The notes under the pieces were generated by a model, which was not told the DNA's origin, ran no database searches, and saw nothing but the letters and a program-made list of their open reading frames with translations. DNA of 64,000 nt from Tetmemena sp. SeJ-2015 (lineage: Eukaryota > Ciliophora > Spirotrichea > Sporadotrichida > Oxytrichidae): contig JAJKFJ010022465.1 in NCBI GenBank assembly GCA_027382625.1, forward strand, positions 115,128 through 179,127, written 5' to 3'. Shown here piece by piece: positions 41,805-56,600 of this stretch. Position numbers and translations under genes: made by a program. Position 1 is the stretch's first letter. Every line of letters begins with the position of its first letter.

Positions 41805-44800
41805 ATGACTTCAATCGTTGGCAGCAAGTATCCAGATAAAATCAGCTCTCCCTTGGTTAGGAAAGTGGCATTTGAATAAGACAGAGGAATAGACTTTACG
41901 AGGCAGGTCACTGGAATGTCTAACAGGTCCAAGATATAGACATCGTAAGTATAGTCCATAAAAGTAACAGATATAACTTCACACTATTCACTTAGTGGCT
42001 CTTCTTTGGTTACAAATTTTTCATAATTTTGTTAGGCTTCTCGATAATTTTAATAGTATCGATACAATCGAAGTATATGTTTATGATATCGGATGGACAT
42101 GGATCAGATGTTCTTTGGGAGGACTTCTCAGCTTGGACAGTCCCAAGATTTCACGCAAGATCAAGAACCAGCCACTAACTCTAGCAGACTCAAATAGAAC
42201 AGCCAAAATGCCAGACAAAGTCAGACTATAGAATATTAGAACAAGCTAGCTAGCATTTCAATTCAAATAATTATGCATTTCTTGCTTTACTAATTAATTC
42301 TTACCTAGTTAACTTAGTCGAAGGTTTTTATTTCAGCTAACAGGACAAATCCCCATACTCCAACTTTATAGAACTCATGTTTATGGTTAAGTTTAACTAT
42401 ACGAACGCCTATGGTTTAATCTTCCTAGAAATCCCGGTTTCTAAACCCCTAGATGATTTACCTTCGCTCTAGCAGCTAAACTGGGAACAAACGTGAGTCA
42501 AGCGCTTAGGAAAGTTCTTAGTTTGCCCGTGCATCTTTAAAAGACCCCCAGCAAATACGCAAGAAAGTGAACTTGAACATTTCCATCAAAACCAAAAATC
42601 TGATTCAGGCTCCTTCTTCCTCTGCAATCAGTCACAGTCCCGCACCAAGACTTGTGTCCCCCGAGGAGCATCAGTTTCTTCTGCGGATGAATAACTTCAT
42701 CGACAGTTACAAAGACATTTTCAGCTTCCAGAAGGAGAAAATAGAGAGCGACATGAGATCGATAGTGGAGTATTACTACCATAACTCAGCCAAGTTTGAC
42801 ATCCGCAATATAGATCTTGTAGATGATGCTCTATCACTAGTGGAGAAGAAAGAGAAACAGATGAGCCACACTTACCAGGAATAACTTGAGCACTCGCGAA
42901 TGGTAATGAGATCATCAATAACCTTAAGAGGAATAAAATCCCACTCGGGACAAAAGTTGAAGAGTAAACAGTAAGTGATGAATATATAGCAGAATAGAGG
43001 ATTGTTAAGTTTACGTGAGTCAAACAGAGAAAGAAATTAGGGAGATCATGGGCAAGTTCAGGATCCGCATTAATCGCCAGGAGATGAAAGACGAAGGAAA
43101 TAAAGGCGTTAATAAGTGCAAAGATAATAAGAAGGCTTTCTTTGAATACAAACTTGGAAAGCTGTTTCTCAGGAATAAGGAACTTGATCCTTATGAGTAA
43201 GATTAAGAACGCAAGAAACTTGTCTAAAAAGTAACAAGAAAGCTTAAAGAGTCCATTTATAACTTTATATGAATAGCTATTCTTATTAAATTAAGAAGGA
43301 CCTACTGGATTTACAAACGTTGCAGGCTTAATAAAAGCAAAGCAAGAGGAGTGTGTCAATCAGTCCCACCCTAAAGAAAAAGAAGGTTACAGGGCTTGCA
43401 AGACTCAAAATGATCGCTCAAATAAAGAGCCAGGCTGCTCAAGAAGAAGGAGCGAGTCCTTAGAAATAATTACCAAGCTAAAGAGCGAGTACAACGATTC
43501 CTAAGCCATAGTAGTAGTCAAAAAGCAGGACACTGTTTCATCAATTGAGGACTTTTACTCAGAGGATGAGGAGCAACATACTGTGGATAAGCGATCGAAG
43601 AAGAAGTGAAGGAGTAAATTAATCCCTTAGAGGCTTCGGATCAAAAGGGATCAGCTGAGAAATCAGATAAAAGCAGTTCAGACCCCAAGCCTCAAGAAAT
43701 TAAAGTACTTATTTTATTCACTGAATTAAGATGGTGAAAATCAGGGAGAGGGGACTTTGCCAGAAGTCAGACAATCTAAAGCTAAGGGCTTCAAATTCAA
43801 CAGCATGCTAGACAAAGTAAAGATGATTTTTTACTACTACTGCCTTTAGAAAATGAGAATGCAAAAGAAAAACGATTCCTTGACTAATGATAAAACTGGT
43901 CCTATTTTACCTCTGCTAGACCTAAACAAGGCTAAGAATTAATCTCCAGATAAAAATACTCTACAAGTAGCCACAAATTCTAAGAACACAAGGGCTCAGT
44001 CTTCTAGTTCATCAGAGTCAAGCTCTTATCACAACAGAGATTTAAATGATAGAGATACGCTCAATAATTCTGCACTTCAAAATACTCTAATAAACGCAGA
44101 TATTAGTAAACTCTAAATTGATGCATCTTCTACTATCCTTAATTTAAATGAAAATTCAATATCATTAGAATGCATAATGAGTATTTAATGCAATAGAATG
44201 AAGTTGAACAATAGCGAAATGAGTCACTATAAAAGTAAGTCAGGCTCCCATAGGAAGATCAACTAAAGTGATCTTACTACAAACAGAAGTGTGCTGATTA
44301 CTAACAAAACTAACTTTGCAACTCTTAATCCCAAGATCAAATTCATCAAGGCTGTTCAACTTGCTGAGCCAAAAACTAAAGAGAGATACTCTTCCAGGTC
44401 AGAGTTATGCTATTATACTCCCGTTATATAATATTATATTGAGTTTAAGAGGATATCATTTCTGAGTCCAACTCCCATCCCCTAACGAACTTCACTTAAA
44501 GAAAGCTTTGATTTGAGAGGAGAAAGGGGTAAAGCAAGGACTTCAGCTTTGGGAATGATGGCGCCTCCAGACCTTAATTTTTCTCACCAACACTCAAATT
44601 CGACCGCAGGAGCTTACAACATGAATCAACAGTCTGCTAAACGAAAGTTACAGAGGTGAATCGAAGAAAGGTAAAGAACGTGATTCATGCCTGCCTTTAT
44701 TTGGAATCAGAGGCCAACAGGAAGCTGGGGAATTAGGCCATCAAGGAATTCGAGAGAGAACACTATTTAGAAGAGTTGCGACAGGACAGACTAGGAGACA

Positions 44801-45084
44801 CGATTGAGCTGCTAAGAGAGATGGAGATTGCAGAAAATCCTAAGAAGCTCAAGCAACTTTTTATGTATAAGGTAATCACTAACGATGACTACTTGCAAGA
44901 GCAAAGACTCATCAAGTTAAGTTTATAAATGAAATTGTCTTAGCATTTTCTTGCAAGTCTGAGTATAGATCTGGGCTCATGGATCCTTCCAGAGAAGTAG
45001 CTAGAATAGAGAAAAAGAGAAACATCACTATAATTATTTTTATCTAGAAACAATAAGCAGAATCAGGCTATTCTCAAAAAATGA
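41805..45084 (+). CDS. Large Ser/Lys-rich protein, unassigned
   Basis: Starts MTSIVGSKYPDKISSPLVRK. After a GTAAGT..TTGTTAG intron it enters a folded-looking part (TIEVYVYDIGWTWIRCSLGG; FIELMFMVKFNYTNAYGL). Then come helical stretches (NNFIDSYKDIFSFQKEKIES; QTEKEIREIMGKFRIRINRQ), a long low-complexity Ser/Asn/Lys region, and a helical C-terminus (LYLESEANRKLGNQAIKEFE; DTIELLREMEIAENPKKL) to TGA 45082-45084. Several frame changes (near 42545, 42990, 43265, 43610, 44655) need introns or IESs that I did not place with certainty. Roughly 1,000 residues. No family recognised. Confidence 0.55.
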
Positions 45085-45195
45085 TAGTGATTGACCACAG
45101 TTAGTATTTGTTGAAGGTATGAATTATAAGCTATAATAGTAATAAAAGAGCGAGCGTAGTTATAATAATATAAGTTTAAATAATTTGAATTCAAA

Positions 45196-45777
45196 ATGTT
45201 AAGAAAACCAGACTTCTTAGGCGGCGCAGGAAATTCCCACAAAGCCAACCCTGTCAACAAACGCAAGCAAAGACAGGAACTCTAAGAGGAGCAGAAGCAG
45301 GAAATTAAGGAAGCCTTCGATCTCTTCGATACTGACAAGACTGGCACCATAGATTATCACGAATTGAAGGTGGCCATGCGTGCTCTTGGCTTTGATGTAA
45401 AGAAGCAAGAGGTGCTCAATCTCATGAAGGAATACGATCGCGATGGCACTGGACAAATTGAGTAAACTAACATTGAGCATTTCAATAGATTAATCCTAAT
45501 AGTTTTACTAGTTTACCACGACTTCTTGGAGATCATGACTTATAAAATTAGCGAGCGCGACCCAGTAGAGGAGATCCTCAAGGCATTCAAGCTTTTCGAC
45601 GAGGACAACACTGGCCGCATCTCTCTTCGCAACCTCCGCAGGGTTGCAAGAGAGCTCGGTGAAAACCTATCTGACGATGAACTCCAGGCAATGATTGACG
45701 AATTCGACAAGGATGGAGACGGAGAGATCAATGAGCAAGAGTTCCTCAACATTATGAAGCAGACCAGCATCTACTGA
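45196..45777 (+). CDS. Centrin
   Basis: EF-hand calcium-binding protein of basal bodies and contractile filaments. After a basic N-terminus ([19 protein letters not shown]) come four EF-hands: [45 protein letters not shown] and [15 protein letters not shown]. The linker [20 protein letters not shown] and the end QTSIY match centrins rather than calmodulin. EF2 is split by an IES at 45463-45513; the joined protein is about 177 residues, ending in TGA 45775-45777. Confidence 0.93.
45463..45513 (+). other. IES in centrin, pointer TA
   Basis: A 51-bp AT-rich insert between two TA copies, not GT..AG. Removal joins GTGQIE to YHDFLEIM. Confidence 0.8.
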
Positions 45778-45981
45778 GTGAGATCTAGCCTCTGATAAAG
45801 AAATCCTTCCTGCTTAAGCGCAATAAATATTAATCCCTCTATATGAAAACTTAGCATGTATACAGTTTGTAGCTTTAAAATTTATCTTGGCCATTTTCAT
45901 TCTCAAGGAAATTCTCTCCACTATCAGCAGCTTAGGTAGATAGTTATTTGACTTAAATATTTATCAATAAAATTTATGCTA

Positions 45982-47235
45982 TCAATCGCCTTCTCTTGAG
46001 TCGCTCGAATCGTAAAGATCGGGTTCTCTCTCGTGTTGGGGGAGGTTTTCAAGTATATAGAGAGCCACAAATCTGACACTTCCTTTCTTAGTCAGGAGAT
46101 CCTCGTTTTAAGGCTCTTTACTTTGCTTCTTCTTAAGAGCAAAGATAGCATCACAAACTTTAACAAAATCAGAGCATACTTTAATAATCATCGTTAAGGA
46201 GAGTACCGAAAGTGTTGTTGAAGAATTTCCTGACTGGCATCTTCTTTTGGAGTTCTCTTGACTCAACTAACTCAAGCAAGCTCTCGAACATACGCTATGA
46301 ATCCATGGTGCGTTGTCTCTCTTCAAAGTCATAGAGTTTCTGGTGCTGTTGAGTCTTCTTCTTGGTGTAGAAATCGATCTCTTGCTTGAATCCTTGGTAG
46401 AATGCCAATCTCGGGTGATCCTCTGGCAACTCAGAGTAGGAGAGCCTAATGGACTCTAGTTCAGTGTAATTCCTGATAGCCTGTGCAAAGGTCTTTGCTT
46501 CTGCTTCTTCCCAGGGATCTTTGTCGTCTTCTTGAAACTCTAGCTCGATTAGTTCAGGCTTTCTATTCATCATTTCCCCGAATACTTTCAACATGGTGTT
46601 GCCAACTATTCCGATGTGAAGGCGCTTCACATTCTTATTTATCAGGATTGAATCGAAGAGTCTGCGAGTGCCCTCCTGCTGTAAACTCACTCCCTTGAAT
46701 AGCAGCTACTGCAGGGGGTATTCAGGGTTGAGCATGAGAGCATCGCCAATATACATGCCAGTTTTATCCTTCAAGTTATTTCTGGACATGTTCAAGTCAG
46801 TTATATTACTGCCTCCTTTCTTCTAAAGCACATCAGCTAGGTACAGAGCAGACTAAAAAAGGTTAGAATATTCTCTCCATACCAATAAGGAGAAGGATTG
46901 GGTAGGATTGTCAGTTAATGATAGCTTACCAAATCAGTGAGGTTATTGTTAGAGAGATCAAGAGGTCCTGAGAACTTGTCGTTGAGAAGCAGAGCCTAGC
47001 AAAGTGTCCTCACATCTTCGTCTGATAACTTTTCATATTCCTCTCCTTGGTAGCTCAGTTGTTTTATTTCCTCTCCTATGCAATTGTTACAAACATAGTT
47101 CATTCATAGTATAAGTTGATCCAGTGTTTATGATAAGAGAGTATTTTTGTGTTAATTACCTGAAGAAGTTATGGGAATGAGATTGTTTGTGAGGTAAGGG
47201 AGGTCTCTTTGGAAACGCCCAATCAAGCTACTCAT
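45982..47235 (-). CDS. Leucine-rich-repeat protein (ribonuclease-inhibitor type)
   Basis: From ATG 47235 (MSSLIGRFQRDLPYLTNNL) through three GT-AG introns (GTAATT..GCATAG; GTAAGC..TTTTAG; a 28-nt GTACTC..TAAAG) to TGA 45982-45984. LRR units are visible: GPLDLSNNNLTDLSALYLAD, NITDLNMSRNNLKDKTGMYI, VKRLHIGIVGNTMLKVFGEM and PELIELEF. The C-terminal 150 residues are helical and charged (KQEIDFYTKKKTQQHQKL). About 370 residues. Such proteins act as protein-binding scaffolds, often ciliary; the specific role is unknown. Confidence 0.75.
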
Positions 47236-47389
47236 TTTTATTAAGATTGAAATTATTTGCTTAATTATATTTCAAACAATAATCCATTATAAGTTTAATC
47301 AACTTGGAATTTCATTAAAATCACTCTGCCCTTTACTCGCTTTAGTAATTATTTGAATTAGCTTGCTATAATAATTTGTAGATTTGAGA

Positions 47390-50300
47390 ATGGCTCTAAA
47401 ACCTCAATAGGCTTAAGAGATGCTGGAGAAGCTTCTCACTCACAAGAATCTGAGGGAAGATATCAAATTCAGGGACTTACAACAAATTAAAATCAATGCT
47501 CCAATTAAATTTATTATAGTTGTGAAGGAGATAACAGAACCTAAAAATGCAGAAGTCTTCCTCAAACTAAGTAAGTTAAAGATAGCCAATTCTATGCCCT
47601 CTTAAATTTTGGAATTAAACTTATTTTAGGACTTCTTGATGTTCTGGACAAGGTAATAAGAGTATCCGAGTAAATGGATCACTTGATTCCTCTGTTAGTA
47701 GTAGTGGCCAAGTTCTTGATCTCTGGGACGAATAGTCATGCGCAAGAAATAAAAACCCAGATCTGCTCAGAGGAGAACAAACTCATTGAAAAGGCGTTTG
47801 CAATTGTCAAGAAAGCAACAAGAGTGGTACTCAGAGAAGATTACGAAAACTACAAAGCATTCAATGTCAATCCTTCTCTATACGACTAGAGACTCAATCC
47901 TCAGATGCCTCCTGACCAAATGCCAATCAAGAATTTCATTATCTAATCCGTTTAATATGCTAGGAGAGGATGAGGATGACAAATAGTTCAATAACATTCC
48001 GCCCATGTATAACTTTGAAGACTTAGAAAGTAAGCTCCTTCACAAAAGCAACTCATTTAAATAGCTTTGATAAATAATCTAATCAATTTTCATTATGTTT
48101 TAGGAATGCATGATGACCCAAACTATTCAATCAGGCTAAGTCGCTACAAAGAGAAACTACAGAGCAGGTCTAATGGAGTTCCATTTTTGGATGATCATGA
48201 AATCAAGCAAAGGGAGGAGGAACGAAAAATGTTTGGACTGCCTGGAACTATGCTTGCCACTGATATTTATTTAATTAGGCTTTATTAAAAAAATTATTAT
48301 GATGAAAAAAGGGAGGGTGGACAGAGGGTTAGCAAAGGAGGCGAAGGAGGTTTGAATATGTTTAAGCAGTAGCAGATTCAGAAATACGGATTTGTGGAGC
48401 CAGATGCATAAAATGTCGGCGCTAAGGAAAGAGTGGATGTAGAGTCAAGATTGAGGTACCTACTTCAGCATCCCTAAACGATTATACGTTTTATATTAAA
48501 TCCTCCAAAAGATTCAGTAATCTTAAGCAGACAAAAGTATGAAGAGTTACATTTTATCTTAAACTATTTTAAGAGTTCGTTGATAGTAAAAGAAAAAATC
48601 AGTAGTATGCAAACCCTAAGGTTAATATGAACAGTCTTACTTAACAGCAGCGTTTGAACGTAGGTCCTCGCTTTGTGTTTCCTTCTGTGATTGATGAGTA
48701 CGAGACCTTCTTCAATCCGATTCACTCCTTCATAGATGAGGATGGCCAGATAATACAAATTGACTCTCAGGGTGAAAATGTGCCCAGAGGCAACTGCTTC
48801 AAACCTGGTTCCATGATGATTAAGCTTACAAACTAAATGCGATACATGTATGTGCTGGCTATACTTATTCTCAAGAAAGTCGTCTTTTAATTTATTCACT
48901 TTTAAACATAAAATTTTAAAGTTTCTTAGCTCTTTAAGCCAGAGTTATAAAAGAAGGCACTTTACTATGAGACTTAAATGGGTGGAAGGAAAACTCCCAA
49001 CTAGCTAATTCAAACTCTTCTCTTCATTTCTGAAAAGGCTGAGTTTGAGAAAACTGTGTTCCCAGACTTTTTCATAGACATATTTCAAATAGAGGGAGAT
49101 GTGAATAGTATGACTGCTGAGGTTCTGTCGAACTTGTTAGAGCATCCTTCAGTAGTTCATTTCTTAATGGGGAATTTCGATTTTACTTACTAGGTGCTAT
49201 CTTCTTTAAGGGTAAGGAACTTACTCGCTCATAATTGTTATCATAGAAAGCAGAAGAAGCAGAGAAAATGAAGTGCCTCACTTATCTAGTTAAGAGTGTG
49301 CTTCATCTTACTTAGTCTCAAATTGGTTTTAAATAATATTCACATTATGATATAATCTCCTCAGTTTAAATTAACCATGGGTTCTGACAAATCAATCATA
49401 GAGATCTACGCATATCGGCTGCTAATTAAATGTTTTTTGGAGTCTGAGAAACCAAATTTATTGCTATTGCAGTATGTGGTTTAAACTTTTATCAGTGTTT
49501 CCAGAGACTCTAAGTTTTCTTTTGTAATGCTATTTCGATGATTAACTTTTGAATATAGCACTTGGTCTAAGCACTGAAATTGGAAAAGATAGATTTAACT
49601 TGGCGACTACTTCACTTCTTTAGCTACCTCGAAAATAACGGAGGTGATTAGAAAACTCAAGTTCAGTATACAAAAATAGTGATTCATTCTATTAATTACT
49701 GATTTAGTATTCTTTGTTCGCTTTGGATATTATAAATCAGCTTCTATTCTCTAAAGCTTATGTGCACCCTTTTTATGCCGAGGTGTAAGAATCTAACCTT
49801 AGTTAGCTGCTTCTTATTCTGTTTTAGGATAATTATAGACATCTATGAGCGTTATTACTTTGAGCAGATTCCAGTAGAAGTGTACGTCTCCTTCAATAAC
49901 TTGATTTCTAAGCTGATTCTGTCTGCATTCACTCGTTAGCGAGTTCAGGAGATCATCTTCAAGATAATAGACTAACCTGTCGACGATGGTAGTTCTACTC
50001 CTCTCTCAACTCCCAAGAAAGATAAAAATGGAAAAGCTTCTCCTGCTGGAAAACCAGTCACACCTAATAAGCCTGCAAAATTAAGCAAACAGAAATAGAA
50101 GGAGATCAAATTAGCATTAATTAAAGAAGCATATAATGAAATCTATATTGCATTTCTGTTGAGTGAGGAAAAGCTTGATGCTTATCTCAAGAAGCTCTAT
50201 CATTATTTCTATTAGTGTATGATATTTAATTCATAACTTGAAGTATCTATACACCTACTCTGGTCTTACTAAAGCCCTTTTCAATGACATTAAAAACGAC

Positions 50301-53300
50301 TCTCCCTACATTAGAAATACAGAGGAGGCTTATGACAGGAACTAAGAGTTTGTGGAGGCTATCAAATCCGGCATTTACGAATAGTGCTTCAACGAGCAAG
50401 ATCTAGATGCAATGCCAGAAGGACTTAACAATAATCCTCTGGAAACTAGAGTGATGTAGGTAACTATATGATGGAATAATTTAAGGAAGCGTTTCAGCAA
50501 CTTAGCTCTTTATCTTCAATGAAAAGTCAGGCCTGCTAATACAAAATGAGTTAGTTTTGGCTAAAGACATAGATGGAATGTTCCTTCGCTATGCCTTCGA
50601 GGATAGTCTCAAACTCATCATCTTAAAGCAAATGCAAAATGAGTTAATGGAGAGAAGGACAAAGTAAAATTAGCTCCTAGTTCTTAGTACGACTAAAAGT
50701 AGACTAATTGATGAGAAAATTTGTGCTCATTGTAAGGAAACCAGAGCAATAGCAAATGAAAATTATCAGCTTCTTATTAAGTACTATTTTCAGAAGTTTA
50801 TTCAACAGAGTTTCCATGGTGCTGATGGAGGAGTGTCAATGACCTTGGCAAATCAAGAGAGACAAGAAATGGAGCTGCAGCAGTTTGATAAGAATAAAGT
50901 ACTGGAAGTGAAGCATATTGGAATGTTCTAAACTATACTTACCTTCCAGATCGTAGAAGGCATGAATGTCTAGCTTTAAGGAACAAAGGAGGAGCTAGCC
51001 TCAAGCTTGGAGATTCTCTCATAAGTTAATATTTTATTATGATTCAAAGGGAACTGAATCTAATAGTCAAACTCGTAAAAACCACTATCTGTGGAGATAA
51101 TGAAAACCTGGATCCTCTGGATGCTTTATGCTTCATGATATTTCTCCATAAAATACTCTCAGCTAGCATCTAGGGGTAGAATTATAATGTTAGAATTAAT
51201 TTTTCTTTTCATATACAATTAGAAGTCAAATGACATCTTTCTTGAGTTCTTTATTAGCAGGAATCTAGCTCAGGTCGGCCACTCCTTCTTTGACATCCTC
51301 GTATAAAGCTTAAAGAATCCAAAGACTAGTTCATTTTCATTGAATCTTGAGGCCACAGATGACAAAGCTTAAAACATAGAATGCATTATCAAGTCTCAAA
51401 GAAGAGTACAAATAACTAGCTTAATATTTTCTTCCTTTCTCCATTATTTATGAAGGGCAAGGTGAAGATCTCCTAGAACTTGAAAAAAGTGAATCCCTCT
51501 AATTAGATTTACATGTTGGATATGCTGAGCATCCACTCAGCTAGTCATGTTGTGCTTCTATTTACACACATCTTGAACTAAGGGAGAAAGAAGTATCTCA
51601 TTCTTTTGGAGAAGAATATCTCAACTCTATTAGAATAGTGCACTCTAATCGTCAGCTTTTACATTCAAGGACAAAAATTAGATCAGCAACTCAAGCTTAG
51701 ATTAACTCATTTACTCTCTTTTTAAAAGAAGCACAACTTGAAAAGGCTCTGCAAATATATATTTATGGCTTTTCATTCCTCTTTAAAAATTGCAAGATAA
51801 TCATAGTCTTCTACTTTACCGTCTACAACTAATTCTTCACAGCTTTTGAAGCCTTTTTCATTAAACTGCCTGCTGAGAAATTAAATGAGACTCTCACTCT
51901 CCTTAAAGATTTCAAGAACACAAAAGTAGCCAATTAAATCCTTCAGATTGTGAAGAGTATAATTTCACTTAAGGATGAACTAACAACTAACCAAAAAGGT
52001 GCTGCGAAGATATACCTCTAGATCTTTAAAAATCTCTTTGAAATTGGAAGCAACTACATCATAGTAGATATTCTGAGAGATTTACCTAAGTAGTGCAAGG
52101 ATTAGCTTTTGTTCAATAACGACAAACTTAATGATGAATAACTAGCATCATAATTAAGAGGTATTTATCCTATTAAATTTGTTTCATCATTTAACAGTCC
52201 CTAAAATTCTGCCGAACTCAAGTTTAAATTGAGTTTTTGTGAGCTCTATTTCTAAACAGTTGTGATGCTCCTCTCTACAAACGAGCAAGAGAATTTCATT
52301 AAATCAATTAACCTAGATCTTCTTAAGAATTGCTATCATTTAAAATATTAAAGCTTTGTATCTTTATGATCAGAGCCTGAGCCAAATAATTGGAAACTAC
52401 TTAGAGATGCTACAAAACTCAGTAGAAGTTGAGCCAGAGTTAGAAACTTTCTTCCAAACTTTTACTGAATCTTTGGTAATAGTAACATAATTTTTCACAT
52501 CACTAACTTAGCCATCTTCTGCATTTGCATAATTTCTTTGTTAAGAGCCAGCAACAACTGCTTTTACTCAGATTTTGAAAAGCACTAAGCAAATCAGCGC
52601 CCAAACATCTTTAAGTGGCAATTTCATTTTCTCACTTACAGGCGCAGTATATAAAGTCACCCAGCAACTGTAGACAAAAGATGTTCCTAAGTTTATGATT
52701 GACTGCACTTCCAGTTTGCATGAGGTGCTTACATTACTTTTGGAAAGAGATGACTTGAGTCTAGAAGCAGTTTAATTCCTTGTATCCTCCACTAGAGTTA
52801 TTGCTTAACTTCTTAATTCTAGTTTTATAAACTGCATTTTGATTGCTTCAGGCTGCCCTAGGGACAAGATGCATTTGCTGAAGCCTCTTGGAAACCATTT
52901 AAGGTAAATACTTGACCAAGACTATCTGGAAAGAGCAGAAAGCTTCACAGGAAACTTGGAAGTTACAGAGCAAGATAGGAAAGCTTTTGTAGAGGAAACT
53001 AAATTTGTACTCGCTCTTCTCAAGCATGCAGAATCTAGTGAAATTCAAGATGCCAGCAACAAAGTACTTTCATTTTATTTAAAATAGAATAACTAAATAT
53101 AATGATTGATTATTTTCAAGCAGAGCAAAGATTATATAAGGTGCAGGTTTATTATCATTAAGCACTTTGAACTAAATTAAGAACTATCATCTAGAAAGAG
53201 CAAATTACAATAGCATGGGAGCCTCTAATTTCTAGAGCTAAATGCAAACTCCAAGTAGCAACAGTTCACATATATCTAGTTAGGCTCTCTCTCACTCATC

Positions 53301-53556
53301 TTCGCAACAATAAATGCAGTAAATGCATGGAATAACTAATTCAAAGCTTGTGATGTAAGCGGATAATGAATTTGAAAAAATACTCAACAAATATTCTTCT
53401 CAAAAGGAACTTGACTGGCTTGCAATTGCTAAAGAATCTTAGCGCCAGTTTCCACCTAGAAAAATGCCTGAACCTAACACTCTACGTAGCAATCAAAGCG
53501 CTGCAAAGTTCTACTTTTTTACTGATAAATAAGAGTACAAAACTTAAATGTAATGA
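47390..53556 (+). CDS. Giant protein, helical-repeat-like, unassigned
   Basis: Protein-like plus-strand sequence fills over 6 kb from ATG 47390 (MALKPQQAQEMLEKLLTHKN) to TGA 53554-53556 (end RSNQSAAKFYFFTDKQEY), with many short GT-AG introns. Characteristic stretches are MDHLIPLLVVVAKFLISGTN, RFVFPSVIDEYETFFNPIHS, DIYERYYFEQIPVEVYVSFN and YNEIYIAFLLSEEKLDAYLK. A Lys/Pro/Ser-rich linker lies near 50000, and a Gln/Ser-rich segment precedes the end. The repetitive helical pattern would fit a HEAT/ARM-type scaffold (inference). Expected size is 1,600-1,800 residues. No catalytic motif was seen, and exon limits were not all resolved. Confidence 0.6.
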
Positions 53557-53645
53557 TATATTTATTTTATAGCTTAACCTTTTTTTATCTTTAATAAGCT
53601 TAGTTAATGATTTGAATGATAATTTTTTTCCAGTAAAGTACAAAA

Positions 53646-56600
53646 TCATGAAAAATTCTATTACTGGGCTAGAAGTAGTTTCTTAAACATATCGATCTCA
53701 TTTTCTAACCCATTCTTTATCTCAATCTCTTCCTATTCTTTTTTATAAAGATTTGATCTTATCTCCAGATCTTTCTTGATTGATTCAAGCCTTAAAGCAT
53801 TTAATAGCAATAAACTTGATTCATTATGATTTAAGCATGTTATTCCAAAAGCTATTGCATTTTTGGGTAGTTAAACTTTAAAGCTAAGTCTATGCAAGTT
53901 TAGCCGCTGCCATCCTTAATGTAAATATCTCCTTTTATATTAGAGATACAAAAACCACATTTCATAAATTATATTGCCTGGATAGTTAATTAACAGTTAA
54001 AGCAGGTCATAATCATTTTATACTACAGCTAAGTGAAAGCTTGTATAGCCTAAGTACTGTTAGCTTTAGCAGGGGACATTTAAGTCCAATTCTGGAACGT
54101 ATCCTGAGAGCAACAATTTTTACAGAGACTTGTAACGCATTAAAATAGCAGTCATTAGAGGAGTGAAACCGTCATGGTTTAGATAATTAATATTCAGCTC
54201 TAAGGAAAGCAGCATGATCATCAGTTCTCTTCCAAGGCTTTTGGTAAAACTTGATGCTGGAAAAAATTCGCTCATTCTAAAATTAGGAACTGAATCTAGT
54301 TAAGTATTCACCTGTTGAATGATGTTATTGTTCGCAGGAACTAACTGCTTTGAACCTTGCTAAGAGCCTATTCGAGTTCGTAGATTTAAGAGCTACTCTT
54401 GGAATTGGTTTAGTGGTCAACGAGATACTGACTAGCTTGCTCCTATTAAATTTCAAGAGTCTCCATCTTGAGAAGTATCCTCTCCTCTGCACTCAACTCA
54501 GGTAGATTCTCTCTCACTAAATCTTCTGTTAGAAGTGTTTTATAGCTCAACAGAGGTCTTTCTGTAAGAGTTTTGTAGTTTCCAGATTCAAAGCTAGTCC
54601 AATTTTAGATGAGAAAGTCACAGTAAGATTACAACATGGCTTCAAGCTCCTAATTCAAATCAGCCTCTTATTGGTACTCATAGTAGCAGCACTTGTAAAC
54701 ATCTTGGATTAGTTCAAGAGAAATATCGCCTATGTAAGGGTTGAGGTAAATGCCTCTTGAAATTCTATTATTCCTAGACTCCACTTGAATGATCTTGTGG
54801 CTTATTTTAGCATCGTCTAAGTAATCTCTCTGGACTAAAGAGTCTAAATTACTCCATCTGAAGATTCGTAATGATTGAGAACCGAATACTGCACTAAAGA
54901 TAGTTACAAATCCAAAATTACTTCAAGAGAGGCAAAGAAGCTTGCTGCGTTACTTATGTATTACTTATTCTTAGATTTATGAGAGTCCTATTCTGGAGTA
55001 AGGCTTCTGCCAAGTTAAAAGCTCCATCATCTTAGAAGTCACAATCGAAAAGATCCAAGGTCTTTAACACTAAATTTTTCTTGAGAGCATCTGCCAAATA
55101 CTTCAATCCAACGTTGCCAAGCTAATTCTATCCTAAGTTTAGTCCTTTCAGACCTAGGTTATTAGCAAGGCAAACACTGAATTTTTTAAGGTCTTTTCCA
55201 ATTATTCGTGTTCTATTGAGTGATAAATATCGCAGTTGTCTTGAGGATGCTATAAGTGATCCAATCATATCCATTCCACTATTCAAAATGTATATTCTTA
55301 AAAATGATTATGTGCTTACTTTTTCCCAAAGAAATTGAAATCTAAGAATGAGGATTCTGATACTTGTAGGGATAGGCGTTTCAAATTGCTTGCCGATCTT
55401 AGCGTCAAAAGCATCATAAAAATGCTCTACTAGGTCTTTTAGTCCATCCTAGTCTATGAAATTATTCGTCAGATCAAGGGCAAATAGACTGTCGTCAAAT
55501 ATTCTAAGTCCTCTCCATTTTCTTTAGCTTATAATAATTTAAACGTTTGATACAAAACAAAAATTCGAATATTCTGAGAGTTTTATATTTTACTTTAAAG
55601 TTATAAGCACTAAGAGAAGCAGAGCAAGTCCTTGATTTCTGATTCTAGTGAAGTTAAAGCTTAATGACTTAATTGCTTTATTCTGATTAACAATTTAAGT
55701 GATAGCATTTATCTACGATAGAGTGAGGGGGTAAAAACCTCCAAAGATGAGTATATCCTTGGTCTCAGGAACTTAGAGGAAATTATTTGGGTCATTAAGG
55801 TTGCTGAGTTTGCGATAATGCTCCACAAAAAGTTTGTTGACATAGTTATACTCCCAAACTATTCTTTGCAAAGTATTCACAAAGAGCTTTGTCTTGCTGT
55901 GATTGTTATAAAAGCATACCAGAAACTCATACTCTAATTACTCAGTTTACTATGCGAGCAAAAGAATATCGAAGTATTGATTTATTATTTGAAAGAGGGT
56001 TGTCAGCCGTTTTCTTCTTTAAATCATCTAAGCTTCAGGCTTACCAATTGCAAGTAACTTTCTCAAAGATAAAGATAGTTAAGAAAATTAAATTCTAAAT
56101 GACTCAAAGCATTAGCATGAGGGGAAGTTTTCTTTGACTCAGTTATGTTGATGTCGAAATAAGGAATAAGTTTGATAAGAATTTCCACCTCCTGAAATGA
56201 TTTTAGATCTGAGGTAAGATTCGTAAATTTTTAGTTTTTCACACTTGGCTTATTCAACTTAAAATTAATTTATGAACCTAAAAGGAATGATCATATAATT
56301 ATAGGGTTAGCAAGTTCGGGAGCTGCATGGAGTTTCAAGCTCTTAAGTTGCTCTTTAAAGCTAAACCAATTATCTCCAAGTACTTGAAGCTTGTTCCTAA
56401 TTTCAACTGCTTTCTCACCATTGTAGACAGCATTCCTGATTAACTGCTCGTAACTAAACTCATCGAGGTTGCGAGAAATTTTAAAGTAGCTTTCTACTAT
56501 CTCAATCAGATTATTATTTTAAGGCTGCTCACAGTTTCTTAACAAGCCTTGAGCTTAAATTACATCTACACCTAGAACCCCTCTGGCATAGATAGAATAT